From: JBKECP01 sp047974765
GTDB lineage: Bacteria; Pseudomonadota; Gammaproteobacteria; Pseudomonadales; Halieaceae
Direction: 5' to 3'
Length of the DNA: 64,000 bases
Assembly (NCBI GenBank): GCA_047974765.1
Contig: JBKECP010000013.1
Location: 1 to 64,000, forward strand
This document shows, piece after piece, positions 1-8,671 of this stretch. Both the position numbers and the translations under genes were made by a program. The stretch's first letter is position 1; each line of letters opens with the position of its first letter. Under the pieces are notes generated by a model that did not search any database, was not told where the DNA came from, and was given only the letters and a program-made list of their open reading frames with translations.

Positions 1-218
1 AAGCCTGGTTATTCTCTGACACGCCCCAGGGTGCTCACGCCAGCGCCACCTGCTACTCGTTGATTGAAACAGCAAAAGCCAACGACCTCGATCCCGCCGC
101 CTACATTCAGCATGTGCTGGCCCATATCGCAACCGCGGATACGCTGGAGAAACTGGAGGCTTTGCTATCCTGGAATGTAGTGCTGGGGAGTGTTTCAAAA
201 AATGTGGCGCAATACTGA
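1..218 (+). CDS. IS66-family transposase, C-terminal fragment (5' end outside window)
   Basis: Open from the window edge (frame begins at base 3), about 71 residues to a TGA at 216-218. The segment LFSDTPQGAHASATCYSLIE followed by ETAKANDLDP and EALLSWN is the typical C-terminal tail of the IS66 TnpC transposase, which carries out DDE strand transfer; the catalytic core lies upstream of the window. The stop is 33 bp from a GGCGCTTAC end sequence, as expected at the right end of an IS66 element. Whether the element is intact cannot be judged from here. Confidence 0.85.
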   Translation, partial: AWLFSDTPQGAHASATCYSLIETAKANDLDPAAYIQHVLAHIATADTLEKLEALLSWNVVLGSVSKNVAQY

Positions 219-251
219 ATAGGGCAAGTGGGTCGATTTAGTGGCGCTTAC
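1..251 (+). mobile_element. Right end of an IS66-family insertion sequence
   Basis: The fragment of TnpC is followed by GTGGCGCTTAC at 241-251. Read inward from the end this is GTAAGCGCCAC, which fits the GTAAGCG start of IS66-family terminal inverted repeats. The family makes 8-bp target duplications, so TTTGTGAC at 252-259 would be the predicted right copy. The left end is outside the window and the duplication cannot be confirmed. The end lies only 17 bp from the edge of repeat copy 1. Confidence 0.75.
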
Positions 252-267
252 TTTGTGACGACCTACA

Positions 268-467
268 CTAGATTCCGCAGTTGAGCACTTATTTTATCGT
301 TGAAAGTCGTATAACCACTGGACTTTTTGTCTTTGGTTGTATTCACCTTGCGGGTGAGCGCGCTACACACCCACTGGCACTGCATTCGGTGCGTCAGGTG
401 GCGTTTCGCGCCTTGCCTGACAAACCAATTACAGTACCATTGGGCACGTCCAACTGCGGATTCCAAG
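268..467 (-). repeat. Dispersed repeat family 1, copy 1 (MITE-like, about 200 bp)
   Basis: Reverse-complement match to the sequences at 35133-35339 and 56902-57099. It has inverted ends (CTAGATTCCGCAGTTGAGC at the left; GTCCAACTGCGGATTCCAAG at the right) and an internal hairpin around 400-422 with the stem GTCAGG/CCTGAC and an inner GGCG/CGCC. The outermost bases are more degenerate than in the other copies. Short open frames inside it run on both strands and look like by-products of the repeat. I see nothing recognisable in 468-611 between it and the next gene. Confidence 0.8.
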
Positions 468-611
468 TTGAATATAATAAATCCCGAACAGCACAAATTT
501 ACCATGACAGACTATGGCAGAAATGAACAAGGTCATTTAGCTGAATTGCCATAAATCCTTGAGTGCTCCACAAGCTCGTAGTGATATAAACAAATGCTTC
601 GGTGTTACAGA

Positions 612-734
612 TTAATTAAAGAGGGCGCTGGCCTTGATTAGGGTTTCCCATATGCCCAATCCCAGCGGAATACCAACGTAAAGCCAAAACAGAATGACCA
701 GGGCAAGTGGCGGTGTGCGTACTGATGTAGACAT
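612..734 (-). CDS. 40-residue single-pass membrane protein, MFS transporter small subunit type
   Basis: ATG at 734, stop at 612. The product begins MSTSVRTPPLALVILFWLYV, continues with a GIPLGLGIWETL segment and ends ALFN. It has one hydrophobic helix (about residues 10-30) with a short polar N-terminus. AGGAGG at 745-750 is an excellent ribosome binding site 10 bp upstream. It lies 37 bp downstream of the oxalate/formate-type MFS gene on the same strand. Small proteins with this V/LGIPLGxG pattern are known next to OFA-family carriers and are annotated as their small subunit. A role in assembling or modulating the carrier is inferred from position. Confidence 0.75.
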   Translation of the reverse strand: MSTSVRTPPLALVILFWLYVGIPLGLGIWETLIKASALFN

Positions 735-759
735 GGATAAACCTCCTGCTTTGTTATTG

Positions 760-778
760 AGCCTGATTGAATCAGGCT
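760..778 (-). promoter_or_regulatory. Intercistronic hairpin at the end of the MFS gene
   Basis: AGCCTGAT-TGA-ATCAGGCT is a perfect 8-bp inverted repeat with a 3-base loop. It overlaps the stop codon of the MFS gene (772-774) and precedes the small membrane protein gene. No T tract follows on the minus strand, so it is more likely an mRNA-stabilising or attenuating hairpin than a strong terminator. Function is inferred. Confidence 0.5.
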
Positions 779-2163
779 GGTGTTACAGAGACTGTATTAT
801 CTTCGTCGATCATGTGGTGATGCGTGGCGACCGGGCGAACTAAAAGATTGCAGATAAAGCCAATAATCAGTAAACCTGCCATCAGATACATCGTAACGGT
901 ATAGGACTGGCCTGGCGGTACGCCACTGTCAACCTGATACTGTCGGATATAATTCACCAGTACAGGTCCCAGTACGCCGGCAGCGGCCCAGGCCGTCAGC
1001 AGGCGACCGTGAATACCTCCGACATAGCGGGTTCCGAACAGGTCAGCCAGATAGGCGGGAATTGTGGCGAACCCTCCACCGTACATCGACATGATAATGG
1101 CGTAGAACAGTACAAAGAGGGCGACGTTGCCCGCAGATCCCATGCCTGGTACCAAAAAATACAGCACTGCACCCAAGGTGAAAAAAATACCGTAAGTCAT
1201 TTTTCGGCCCAGGTAATCTGATGTGCTGGACCAGAAAAAACGCCCCAGCATATTGGCCAGTGATAATAAACCGACAAAGCCCGCTGCTGCTGCGGGTGTA
1301 ATGGCACCACGAAAACTCTCCTGTATCATCACTGAAGCCTGGCCGAGTACGCCGATACCTGCGGTTACGTTGAGAGTCAGTGCCCACCAGAGCAGCCAGA
1401 ACTGCGGTGTTTTTAATGCCTGGTCAATATGAACATGGTTTTGTGAAATCATGGCTTTTTGTGTGACTGGTGGCGCCCAGCCTTCAGGTTTCCAGTTGGT
1501 TGCCGGGATGCGAATGGCAATGGCACCGATCATCATTGAAATAAAATACAGCACTCCCATGACCAGGAAGGTCTGGGCTACCCCCATAGATTCTGGCGTA
1601 CGAAAATGTTCCATGAGTGCTACTGACATGGGGGATGCGATAAATGCGCCGCCGCCAAAACCCATAATGGCCATACCGGTGGCCATGCCACGTTTATCAG
1701 GAAACCATTTGATCAGTGTTGAAACCGGTGAAACGTAACCGATACCCAAACCGATCCCTCCCAGAACCCCGTAGCCAAGATACAATAGCCACAGTTGATG
1801 CGTTGAAACACCAATGGAGGAGACAATAAAACCAGTGCCAAAACAGCAGGCGGCTACAAACATCGCCTTGCGTGGTCCGACCTCCTCAAGCCATTTACCG
1901 GCAAATGCAGCTGACAGGCCCAAAAAGAGAATAGCAATGCTGAAAATCCAGCCAAGGGCCGGTAAGCTCCAGTCGCCCGGTGCCGATTGTTCAATACCGA
2001 TGAGTCTGGTCATGGGACCGTTAAACACAGAGAAGGCATAAGCCTGGCCAATACACAGGTGAACGGCCAGTGCAGCGGGTGGAATCATCCAGCGATTGAA
2101 GCCAGGTGGTGCGGTAATACGTTCCTTACTGAAAAAACTGTTTTGGCTTGCCTCATTGCTCAT
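772..2163 (-). CDS. MFS transporter, oxalate/formate antiporter (OFA) type
   Basis: 463 residues with about 12 hydrophobic segments. The first helix region reads CIGQAYAFSVFNGP, and the loop after the second helix has the MFS pattern GKWLEEVGPRKAMF. A second conserved region, GYVSPVSTLIKWFPDKRGMA, is typical of OxlT-like carriers. The gene starts 70 bp after fdsD on the same strand, so formate uptake or formate exchange for the dehydrogenase is the most economical role; the substrate is inferred from context. Oxalate or another monocarboxylate is possible. ATG at 2163 has AGGAG just upstream on the minus strand. Confidence 0.8.
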   Translation of the reverse strand: MSNEASQNSFFSKERITAPPGFNRWMIPPAALAVHLCIGQAYAFSVFNGPMTRLIGIEQSAPGDWSLPALGWIFSIAILFLGLSAAFAGKWLEEVGPRKAMFVAACCFGTGFIVSSIGVSTHQLWLLYLGYGVLGGIGLGIGYVSPVSTLIKWFPDKRGMATGMAIMGFGGGAFIASPMSVALMEHFRTPESMGVAQTFLVMGVLYFISMMIGAIAIRIPATNWKPEGWAPPVTQKAMISQNHVHIDQALKTPQFWLLWWALTLNVTAGIGVLGQASVMIQESFRGAITPAAAAGFVGLLSLANMLGRFFWSSTSDYLGRKMTYGIFFTLGAVLYFLVPGMGSAGNVALFVLFYAIIMSMYGGGFATIPAYLADLFGTRYVGGIHGRLLTAWAAAGVLGPVLVNYIRQYQVDSGVPPGQSYTVTMYLMAGLLIIGFICNLLVRPVATHHHMIDEDNTVSVTPA

Positions 2164-2233
2164 CGTATCTCCTCGCGGGTGCCCGGCAGTTTATTTGGAT
2201 TATTATTGAGCTCAAAAAGAGTGAATGCTGATT

Positions 2234-2482
2234 TTATTCAGGATAGAGCTGATCGTGATGGCGGATAATCGCCTCCAGACAGATAGGAGACAAAATAGTG
2301 TCACCCCACTGCCCATCGGGGTGTGTGCCGAGATAGTCCAGCAATGCACGCCGCATACGTGGATCCCAGAAACGCTGGATATGATCGGCGATGCTATCAA
2401 TACTGGTAGAACGATCAGGCATAGCCTCAAAAAACAGGCCGATACGATTAGCCAGGCGAATCAAATGCTCAATGTTTGTCAC
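2234..2482 (-). CDS. fdsD: NAD-dependent formate dehydrogenase, delta subunit
   Basis: 82 residues. The family pattern is clear: LIRLANRIGLFFEAMPDR near the start, then IADHIQRFWDPRMRRALLDY, then LSPICLEAI near the end. FdsD is a small accessory subunit found with soluble NAD-linked molybdenum formate dehydrogenases; it carries no cofactor motif and probably helps assembly or stability. Its ATG overlaps the fdhD stop by four bases (ATGA), which implies translational coupling. Confidence 0.88.
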   Translation of the reverse strand: MTNIEHLIRLANRIGLFFEAMPDRSTSIDSIADHIQRFWDPRMRRALLDYLGTHPDGQWGDTILSPICLEAIIRHHDQLYPE

Positions 2483-3336
2483 GTGAGGCTCCCGTCCGGA
2501 TTCAGATAATCAGGCCGACTATAGATAGTGCAGCGGTCATCGCGCGCAAAGCCCACCAGCATCATGGGGGCTTTACGAGCCAGTTGTATTGCCATAGTTG
2601 TGGGAGCCGAGACGGCAACCAGTGCCCGAATACCGGCGGCCTGTGTCTTTTGCACCATCTCGAAACTGGCGCGACTGGAAATCACTGCAAAGCCCTGACT
2701 GCGATCATCCGGCTCGTGCAGCAGGCGGCCAATGAGCTTGTCTAATGCGTTATGTCGACCGACATCTTCATAAGTCCAGGCCAGATTGCCGTTGGCATCA
2801 GCCCAGGCGGCGGCGTGGGTTGCTCCGGTCAGATTGTGTAGCGGCTGTCGTTGGCGCAATTGTTTGAGTGCATGACCAATAGCCTGAATTTTCCAGGGTT
2901 GCTCTGGCGTGGACAAGGTTGGCAGGTTGCGATGAACTTGTGCCAGGCTCTGTACTCCACACAGGCCGCAACTGGTGCTGCCTGTCAGTGTCCGTCGGCG
3001 TAACTTCAAAGCATGTAGTCTGGCATTGATAATTTGTAAACAGATTACTGTCCCATCCTGTGCTGGTTTAATTTCCAGGTCCAGTACATCAGTTGGCGAT
3101 TCAATAATGCCTTCGGTATAGGAAAAACCCAGAGCCAGTTCTTGCAGGTGCAATGGTGAGGCCAGTAATGTGGCGTGTGTGATGCCGTTATATTCCAAAG
3201 CAACGGCCTGTTCACAGGCAATGGCATCCTGCATGGCTGTTGTCTGCTGGTTATCGCTGCGCACAAAGTCACCCATGGCCAAACCAGCAGAAGTGTCAGG
3301 TGGGGCTGGCACAGGGTCAAAGTCTGCTATATGCAT
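2479..3336 (-). CDS. fdhD: Formate dehydrogenase accessory sulfurtransferase FdhD
   Basis: 285 residues from the ATG at 3336, preceded by GGAG with a 6-7 bp gap; an upstream in-frame start at 3399 would run into fdsA and is less likely. FdhD moves sulfur from the cysteine desulfurase IscS to the molybdenum cofactor before it is inserted into the catalytic subunit. The essential double cysteine is visible as STSCGLCGV at about residues 120-128. Other family signatures: EDVGRHNALDKLIG and SSRASFEMVQK. The gene sits 13 bp after fdsA, within the fds operon. Confidence 0.93.
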   Translation of the reverse strand: MHIADFDPVPAPPDTSAGLAMGDFVRSDNQQTTAMQDAIACEQAVALEYNGITHATLLASPLHLQELALGFSYTEGIIESPTDVLDLEIKPAQDGTVICLQIINARLHALKLRRRTLTGSTSCGLCGVQSLAQVHRNLPTLSTPEQPWKIQAIGHALKQLRQRQPLHNLTGATHAAAWADANGNLAWTYEDVGRHNALDKLIGRLLHEPDDRSQGFAVISSRASFEMVQKTQAAGIRALVAVSAPTTMAIQLARKAPMMLVGFARDDRCTIYSRPDYLNPDGSLT

Positions 3337-3349
3337 GTCAATCTCCAGA

Positions 3350-6280
3350 TCAGGTGTCAGCAGATATGTTCTGAGGCAGACGGCTTTCCAGCATCTCACC
3401 CTGGTGAAAATTCTGTGCCTCCCAGTTTTGTTGCCAGTTTGATAATGCGGTTACCTTGCGTACCTGAACGGCGGTTACCTTGTATTCCGGGCAGTCTGTA
3501 GCCCAGTCTGTGTTGTCAGTAGTTAAAACATTTGAGCCACATTCAGGGAAGTGGAAGGTGGTGTAGACCACGCCGGGTTGAATCCTGTCGGTGACGGTAG
3601 CACGCAGTACTGTCTCTCCAGCCCGGCTTTGGATGGATACCTGATCACCCTCGATAATGCCCCGGTCTTCGGCATCGTGAGGGTGAATTTCGAGAATATC
3701 TTCACTGTGCCAGGCAGTGTTGGCGGTGCGCCGGGTCTGCACACCGGCGTTATATTGTGACAGTATCCGGCCCGTGGTCATCAGCAGCGGGAAGCGGCGT
3801 GTGGAGCGCTCATCTGTGGGTACATATTGCGTGATCATGAAGCGGCCTTTGCCGCGCACAAATTCACCGACGTGCATAATGGGGGTGCCCTCGGGAGCCT
3901 CGTCGTTACAGGGCCACTGAATACTGCCCCCGAGAGCGGCAATGCGTTCAAAAGAAACACCACTAAAGGCGGGTGTCAGCCGGGCAATTTCATCCAGAAT
4001 TTCACCTGGATGTACGTAATTCATCGGGTAGCCAAGAGCATTTGATAAAGCACAGGTGACCTCCCAGTCGGCCATGCCAGCCTTGGGGGCTATTATCTGG
4101 CGCACCCGCGAGATACGACGTTCAGCGTTGGTGAAGGTGCCATCTTTTTCCAAAAAGGATGAGCCCGGCAGAAAGACATGTGCATATTTGGCAGTTTCGT
4201 TCAGAAACATATCCTGAACGATGACGCATTCCATGGCCTCAAGGGCCGCTGCCACATGGCGGGTGTTGGGGTCGGACTGAGCAACATCTTCACCCTGGCA
4301 GTACAGACCTTTAAAAGATCCGCTGTGAGCGGCATCGAACATATTGGGCAATCGCAAACCGGGTTCTGCATGCAAGGGTACGCCCCAGGCGCCCTCAAAC
4401 AGGTTGCGCACATTGTCATCAGAAACGTGGCGATAACCAGGAAATTCGTGGGGAAATGAACCCATATCGCAGGAACCCTGAACATTATTCTGGCCCCGCA
4501 GCGGGTTTATACCTACACCTTCACGGCCAATATTGCCGGTAGCCATAGTCAGGTTGGCGATACACATGATGGCGGTGGAGCCCTGACTGTGTTCGGTAAC
4601 ACCCAGGCCGTAATAGATAGCGGCATTGCCTCCGGTGGCGTATAGGCGAGCGGCACCTCGCAGATCAGCTGATGGTACACCGGTGATATTTTCAGTGGCC
4701 TCCGGTGAGTGCTCCGGGCGGGCAATAAATTGCAGCCATTCATTAAAAGCCTGGCCCTCACAGCGTGTGCGGACAAAGTCATGGTCCACCAGATCGTCAG
4801 TAACGATAACGTGAGCTATTGCGTTGAGCACGGCAACATTCGTGCCCGGTCGCACCGGCAGGTGATAGTCGGCTTTTACATGTGGTGCCTCTACCAGTTC
4901 TGTCTGGCGAGGATCAATCACGATCAGGCGGGCGCCCTGGCGCAATCGACGTTTCAGGCGTGAGGCAAATACCGGGTGAGCAGCACTGGGATTGGCGCCC
5001 AGTACCACGGCCACATCCACATGCATGACTGAATCGAAGGTCTGGGTACCCGCGGCTTCACCAATGGTTGTCTTGAGACCATAGCCAGTGGGGGAATGAC
5101 AAACTCGGCCGCAGGTATCGACATTATTGTTGCCCAGTGCGGCACGGATCAGCTTCTGTACCAGATAGGTTTCTTCATTGGTGCAGCGTGAAGAGGTAAT
5201 GCCTCCAACGGAGTTGGTGCCGTATTGGGCCTGAATCCGTTGCAGTTCAGAAGCGGCGTAGTTGATAGCCTCATCCCAGGAGACTTCGCGCCAGGGGTCG
5301 GTGATTTTTTTACGGATCATTGGCCGGGTCAGACGATCGGCATGGGTGGTATAGCCCCAGGCAAAACGGCCCTTGACGCAGGAGTGTCCCCGATTGGCCT
5401 TGCCATCTTTCCAGGGAGTCATACGTACAACTTCTTCGCCTTTCATTTCGGCTTTAAAGCCACAACCTACGCCACAGTAAGCGCAGGTAGTGATAACAGC
5501 ATGATCAGCCTGGCCCTGCTCAATAACGGTGTTTTCGATCAACGCTGACGTTGGGCAGGTCTGAACACAGGCGCCGCAGGATACGCAATCACTGGCCAGA
5601 AAACCGTCGTTTTGACCGGCGATGATGCGTGAGTCGAAACCGCGTGCTTCAACGGTCAGAGCATAGGTGCCCTGAACGTTGTCGCAGGCGCGTACGCAGC
5701 GGTTGCAAACAATACATTTGGATGGATCGTAGGTGAAATAGGGATTGGACAGGTCAGATTCGTCATCCAGATGGCTGGCGCCGTCAGTGTCATAGCGCAC
5801 ATTACGCAGTCCGACCACTCCGGCCATATCCTGCAATTCACAGTCGCCGTTGGCTGGACATGTCAGGCAGTCCAGCGGGTGATCGGAGATGTACAACTCC
5901 ATCACGTTGCGACGCAGCTTGTTCAGTTTACTGTTCTCAGTATGGACCACCATGTCATTTTCAACCGGTGTGGTGCAGGATGCCGGTTGGCCCTTGCGAC
6001 CTTCGATTTCTACCAGACAAAGACGACAGGAGCCAAAGGCTTCCAGATTATCTGAAGCGCAGAGCCTGGGAATCTGAATGCCGGTTTCAGCGGCAGCACG
6101 CATAACGGAGGTGCCAGCGGCAACGGTGATGGTCTGGCCGTCGATTGTCAGGGTGACATATTCTGATGACAAGGACTCGGGTGTGCCCAGATCGCGGTCG
6201 CGTTTGGGAGTGGTTTCCAGCACAGGAAGCTCTGTGTACAGTGGTTCAGCTGTAGTCGGCTTGGGAATAATTTCCAGCAT
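3350..6280 (-). CDS. fdsA: NAD-dependent formate dehydrogenase, catalytic alpha subunit
   Basis: About 976 residues from the ATG at 6280 (GGAGAGAGAG just upstream); an upstream in-frame start at 6331 would overlap fdsB. It oxidises formate to CO2 at a bis-molybdopterin Mo (or W) centre. Domains in order: a 2Fe-2S plant-ferredoxin region (CASDNLEAFGSCRLC), a histidine/cysteine cluster segment (HPLDCLTCPANGDC), two 4Fe-4S motifs (CIVCNRCVRAC, CVSCGACVQTC), the 4Fe-4S site CAYCGVGCG with SCVKG, then the molybdopterin domains. The active-site residue appears to be cysteine in RVCHSPTGYG, so the enzyme is not a selenoprotein. The C-terminal dinucleotide-binding domain is present. Confidence 0.95.
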   Translation of the reverse strand: MLEIIPKPTTAEPLYTELPVLETTPKRDRDLGTPESLSSEYVTLTIDGQTITVAAGTSVMRAAAETGIQIPRLCASDNLEAFGSCRLCLVEIEGRKGQPASCTTPVENDMVVHTENSKLNKLRRNVMELYISDHPLDCLTCPANGDCELQDMAGVVGLRNVRYDTDGASHLDDESDLSNPYFTYDPSKCIVCNRCVRACDNVQGTYALTVEARGFDSRIIAGQNDGFLASDCVSCGACVQTCPTSALIENTVIEQGQADHAVITTCAYCGVGCGFKAEMKGEEVVRMTPWKDGKANRGHSCVKGRFAWGYTTHADRLTRPMIRKKITDPWREVSWDEAINYAASELQRIQAQYGTNSVGGITSSRCTNEETYLVQKLIRAALGNNNVDTCGRVCHSPTGYGLKTTIGEAAGTQTFDSVMHVDVAVVLGANPSAAHPVFASRLKRRLRQGARLIVIDPRQTELVEAPHVKADYHLPVRPGTNVAVLNAIAHVIVTDDLVDHDFVRTRCEGQAFNEWLQFIARPEHSPEATENITGVPSADLRGAARLYATGGNAAIYYGLGVTEHSQGSTAIMCIANLTMATGNIGREGVGINPLRGQNNVQGSCDMGSFPHEFPGYRHVSDDNVRNLFEGAWGVPLHAEPGLRLPNMFDAAHSGSFKGLYCQGEDVAQSDPNTRHVAAALEAMECVIVQDMFLNETAKYAHVFLPGSSFLEKDGTFTNAERRISRVRQIIAPKAGMADWEVTCALSNALGYPMNYVHPGEILDEIARLTPAFSGVSFERIAALGGSIQWPCNDEAPEGTPIMHVGEFVRGKGRFMITQYVPTDERSTRRFPLLMTTGRILSQYNAGVQTRRTANTAWHSEDILEIHPHDAEDRGIIEGDQVSIQSRAGETVLRATVTDRIQPGVVYTTFHFPECGSNVLTTDNTDWATDCPEYKVTAVQVRKVTALSNWQQNWEAQNFHQGEMLESRLPQNISADT

Positions 6281-6293
6281 GACACTCTCTCTC

Positions 6294-7871
6294 CTAGGCA
6301 GTCTGTGCGATGAGGGTTGGAGGCAGACCAAAATCTTCGGGAAAATGGCGCAGGGCAGACAGCACAGGGTACGGCGTCATACCACCCAGCGCGCATAGTG
6401 AACCGGCCATCATGGTGTCGCACAGATCCCGCAGCAGTTCGGTGCGTTGTTCACTACCCTGTCCCTTGCGGATAGCACGGATCACTTCGGTACCACGGGT
6501 TGATCCAATGCGGCAGGGCGTACATTTGCCGCAGGACTCGATGGCGCAAAATTCCATGGCATACTCAGCCAGTGCGGCCATGTCAGCACTATCATCGAAA
6601 GCAACTACACCACCGTGGCCGAGCATGGCGGAAATCGCCATAAAGGCTTCGTAATCCAGTGGTGTGTCCCACTGGGATTCAGGTAGATAGGCTCCCAGTG
6701 GCCCGCCTACCTGGACAGCGCGCAGGGGGTGTCCGGAGGCGCTGCCACCGCCAAAGTCAAACAGTAGCTCACGCAGCGTCAGGCCAAAGGCTTTTTCAAT
6801 CAGGCCGCCATAGCGGATATTGCCAGCCAGCTGGAAGGGCAAAGTACCCCGGGATCGCCCGGTGCCAAAATCCTTGTAGGCTTGTGCGCCCCGAGCCAGA
6901 ATAAAAGGCACTGTGGCCAGAGAAATTACGTTATTGATAACAGTTGGGCAGCCGAACAAGCCCTCGATGGCAGGCAGTGGCGGTTTGGCGCGAACCAGAC
7001 CACGACGACCTTCGAGGCTTTCCAGCAGGGATGTTTCTTCCCCACAGATATAGGCGCCCGCACCGCGACGTACCTCGATATCAAAGCTGTGATCAGAACC
7101 CTGAATGTTGTCGCCCAGCCATCCACTTTCGCGCCAGACCTGCAGGGCACTTGTCAGAATCCGTTCGGCCTGTGGGTATTCTGAGCGAATATAGATGTAG
7201 CCTTGCGTGGCAGCCACCGCTATCCCGGCAATCACCATGCCCTCGATGAGGGCGCAGGGGTCACCTTCCATCAGCATGCGATCGGAGAAGGTTCCTGAAT
7301 CGCCCTCGTCAGCGTTGCAGACAATATATTTTTGTTGTGAAGGTGTTTGCAGCACGGTGCGCCATTTGATACCGGTGGGAAAGGCGGCTCCGCCCCGTCC
7401 ACGCAGACCTGATTCAGTCACCGCATCGACGATGGCGTCAGGGGGCATGACCAATGCCTGTCGCAGCCCGGCAAGGCCGCCGTTGACTTCGTAATCGCTG
7501 ATGCTTAAAGGGTCAATCAGGCCGACCCGGGCGAAAGTCAGGCGTTCCTGCTTTTTCAAAAAGGGAATTTCATCGGTCAAGCCGTGGTACAGGGGGTGGC
7601 TGGCTGTCGTATTTGTGATTGTGTTATCAGCCCATACAGCATCTGCAATAGAGGAAACATCTGCCATTGTTACCGGGCCATAGGCTATGCGGCCAGCGGG
7701 AGTTGCCATTTCAACCAGTGGCTCCAGCCAGTGCAAACCGCGTGAACCGTTACGTACGATGCGCAAATTTATTTCGCGATGCTTTGCTTCAGCATAAAAT
7801 GCATCGGCTACGGCATCGGCATTCATGGCCAGAGCGGCACTGTCCAGCGGAATATAGAGAGTGCATTCCAT
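6294..7871 (-). CDS. fdsB: NAD-dependent formate dehydrogenase, beta subunit (NuoF-like diaphorase)
   Basis: 525 residues. An N-terminal thioredoxin-like part (about 1-110) is followed by a NuoF-type domain: GLRGRGGAAFPTGIKW for FMN/NADH binding, CNADEGDSGTFSDR, and the 4Fe-4S motif ESCGKCTPCRIGSTRG with a distal cysteine in SLCALGG. It passes electrons from FdsA to NAD+. The stop lies 13 bp before the fdsA start and the start is 2 bp after the fdsG stop, so the three subunits are tightly packed in one operon. Confidence 0.95.
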   Translation of the reverse strand: MECTLYIPLDSAALAMNADAVADAFYAEAKHREINLRIVRNGSRGLHWLEPLVEMATPAGRIAYGPVTMADVSSIADAVWADNTITNTTASHPLYHGLTDEIPFLKKQERLTFARVGLIDPLSISDYEVNGGLAGLRQALVMPPDAIVDAVTESGLRGRGGAAFPTGIKWRTVLQTPSQQKYIVCNADEGDSGTFSDRMLMEGDPCALIEGMVIAGIAVAATQGYIYIRSEYPQAERILTSALQVWRESGWLGDNIQGSDHSFDIEVRRGAGAYICGEETSLLESLEGRRGLVRAKPPLPAIEGLFGCPTVINNVISLATVPFILARGAQAYKDFGTGRSRGTLPFQLAGNIRYGGLIEKAFGLTLRELLFDFGGGSASGHPLRAVQVGGPLGAYLPESQWDTPLDYEAFMAISAMLGHGGVVAFDDSADMAALAEYAMEFCAIESCGKCTPCRIGSTRGTEVIRAIRKGQGSEQRTELLRDLCDTMMAGSLCALGGMTPYPVLSALRHFPEDFGLPPTLIAQTA

Positions 7872-7873
7872 CT

Positions 7874-8353
7874 TCAGACCCCCTGTGCTGCTGTCAGCAA
7901 TTCATCCAGCTTTTCAGGTGTAACGTGAGCATGGGGGCGACCATTAATCATTATAGCTGGCGACTGGGAGCACAGACCCAGGCAATATACTGGTGCCAGC
8001 GAAATAGCTTCGGTATCACCTGTGGTGATCTGGGCCTGGGCATATTCATACAAGGAATTGGCACCACAGGCCTGACAGGATTCTGCGCGGCAGATTTCAA
8101 GCTGTATATGTGCAGGTGGCGTTGTATGAAAATGACTGTAAAAACTGATAACACCATGAACTTCGGCACGGGATTGCTGTACAGCAATAGCAATTTGCGG
8201 TACGAGTGATTTTGGAATCCAGCCCAAGGCATCCTGTATATCGTGCAAAATAGGCAGTAAAGCACCGGGGTGATCACTGTGCTGAGTGAGAATACTCTGT
8301 ACAAGCAGGGCAATATCATGCGGTGCAGCGGCATTGGACCGGATGGTGTCCAT
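7874..8353 (-). CDS. fdsG: NAD-dependent formate dehydrogenase, gamma subunit (NuoE-like)
   Basis: NuoE-type thioredoxin-fold 2Fe-2S protein, first gene of the fds operon. Cysteines for the cluster are seen in CRAESCQACG and YCLGLCSQSP. I place the start at ATG 8353 (159 residues, beginning MDTIRSNAAAPHDI) because GGAG lies 8 bp upstream; an ATG at 8386 would add 11 residues but has no good ribosome binding site. The product closes the FdsABG core that couples formate oxidation to NAD+ reduction in the cytoplasm. Confidence 0.92.
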   Translation of the reverse strand: MDTIRSNAAAPHDIALLVQSILTQHSDHPGALLPILHDIQDALGWIPKSLVPQIAIAVQQSRAEVHGVISFYSHFHTTPPAHIQLEICRAESCQACGANSLYEYAQAQITTGDTEAISLAPVYCLGLCSQSPAIMINGRPHAHVTPEKLDELLTAAQGV

Positions 8354-8386
8354 AAGTTCATCTCCGGATGCATGAACGGCTGACAT

Positions 8387-8671
8387 GCGGTTTTTATAAG
8401 TTTATTTTTTCATGTATAAATCAATGCCGTTGATTTACTCTACGCTTGAAAATAATTTGATTTCAATAAGATAATAAAAACATATATCGCTGGAATGTAT
8501 TTTTTATAGGTAACAGATCTCATATTAACCCGGCAATGGCAATATAGGGCAACATGGATTGTCGGATTGACAGCGGCCATGTATGTATCGCCGATTTTAC
8601 AGGGCGACAATTAAAACACTCATGACGAGCATTTTGATTGCCAGCTTAATAATAATATTCAAGGAGACAGA
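8387..8671. promoter_or_regulatory. Divergent promoter region between fdsG and the regulator gene
   Basis: AT-rich 285-bp intergenic stretch serving two divergent genes. It includes the palindrome at 8417-8437 (listed separately) and a further TTGATTT half-site copy near 8457. No gene of its own is visible. I cannot place -35/-10 boxes with confidence among the many A/T runs. Confidence 0.5.
8417..8437. promoter_or_regulatory. Candidate operator, TAAATCAA-N5-TTGATTTA
   Basis: Perfect 8-bp inverted repeat with a 5-base spacer (TGCCG), lying 31-64 bp upstream of the candidate fdsG starts. A third TTGATTT half-site follows about 20 bp further on. The position and symmetry suit binding by the dimeric regulator encoded at 8672. 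The assignment is inference from symmetry and place only. Confidence 0.45.

Noticed and set aside
263..554. Small open frames over repeat copy 1 on both strands
   Set aside because: They overlap each other on a non-coding repeat, have no ribosome binding site, and their equivalents in the other copies differ at both ends.
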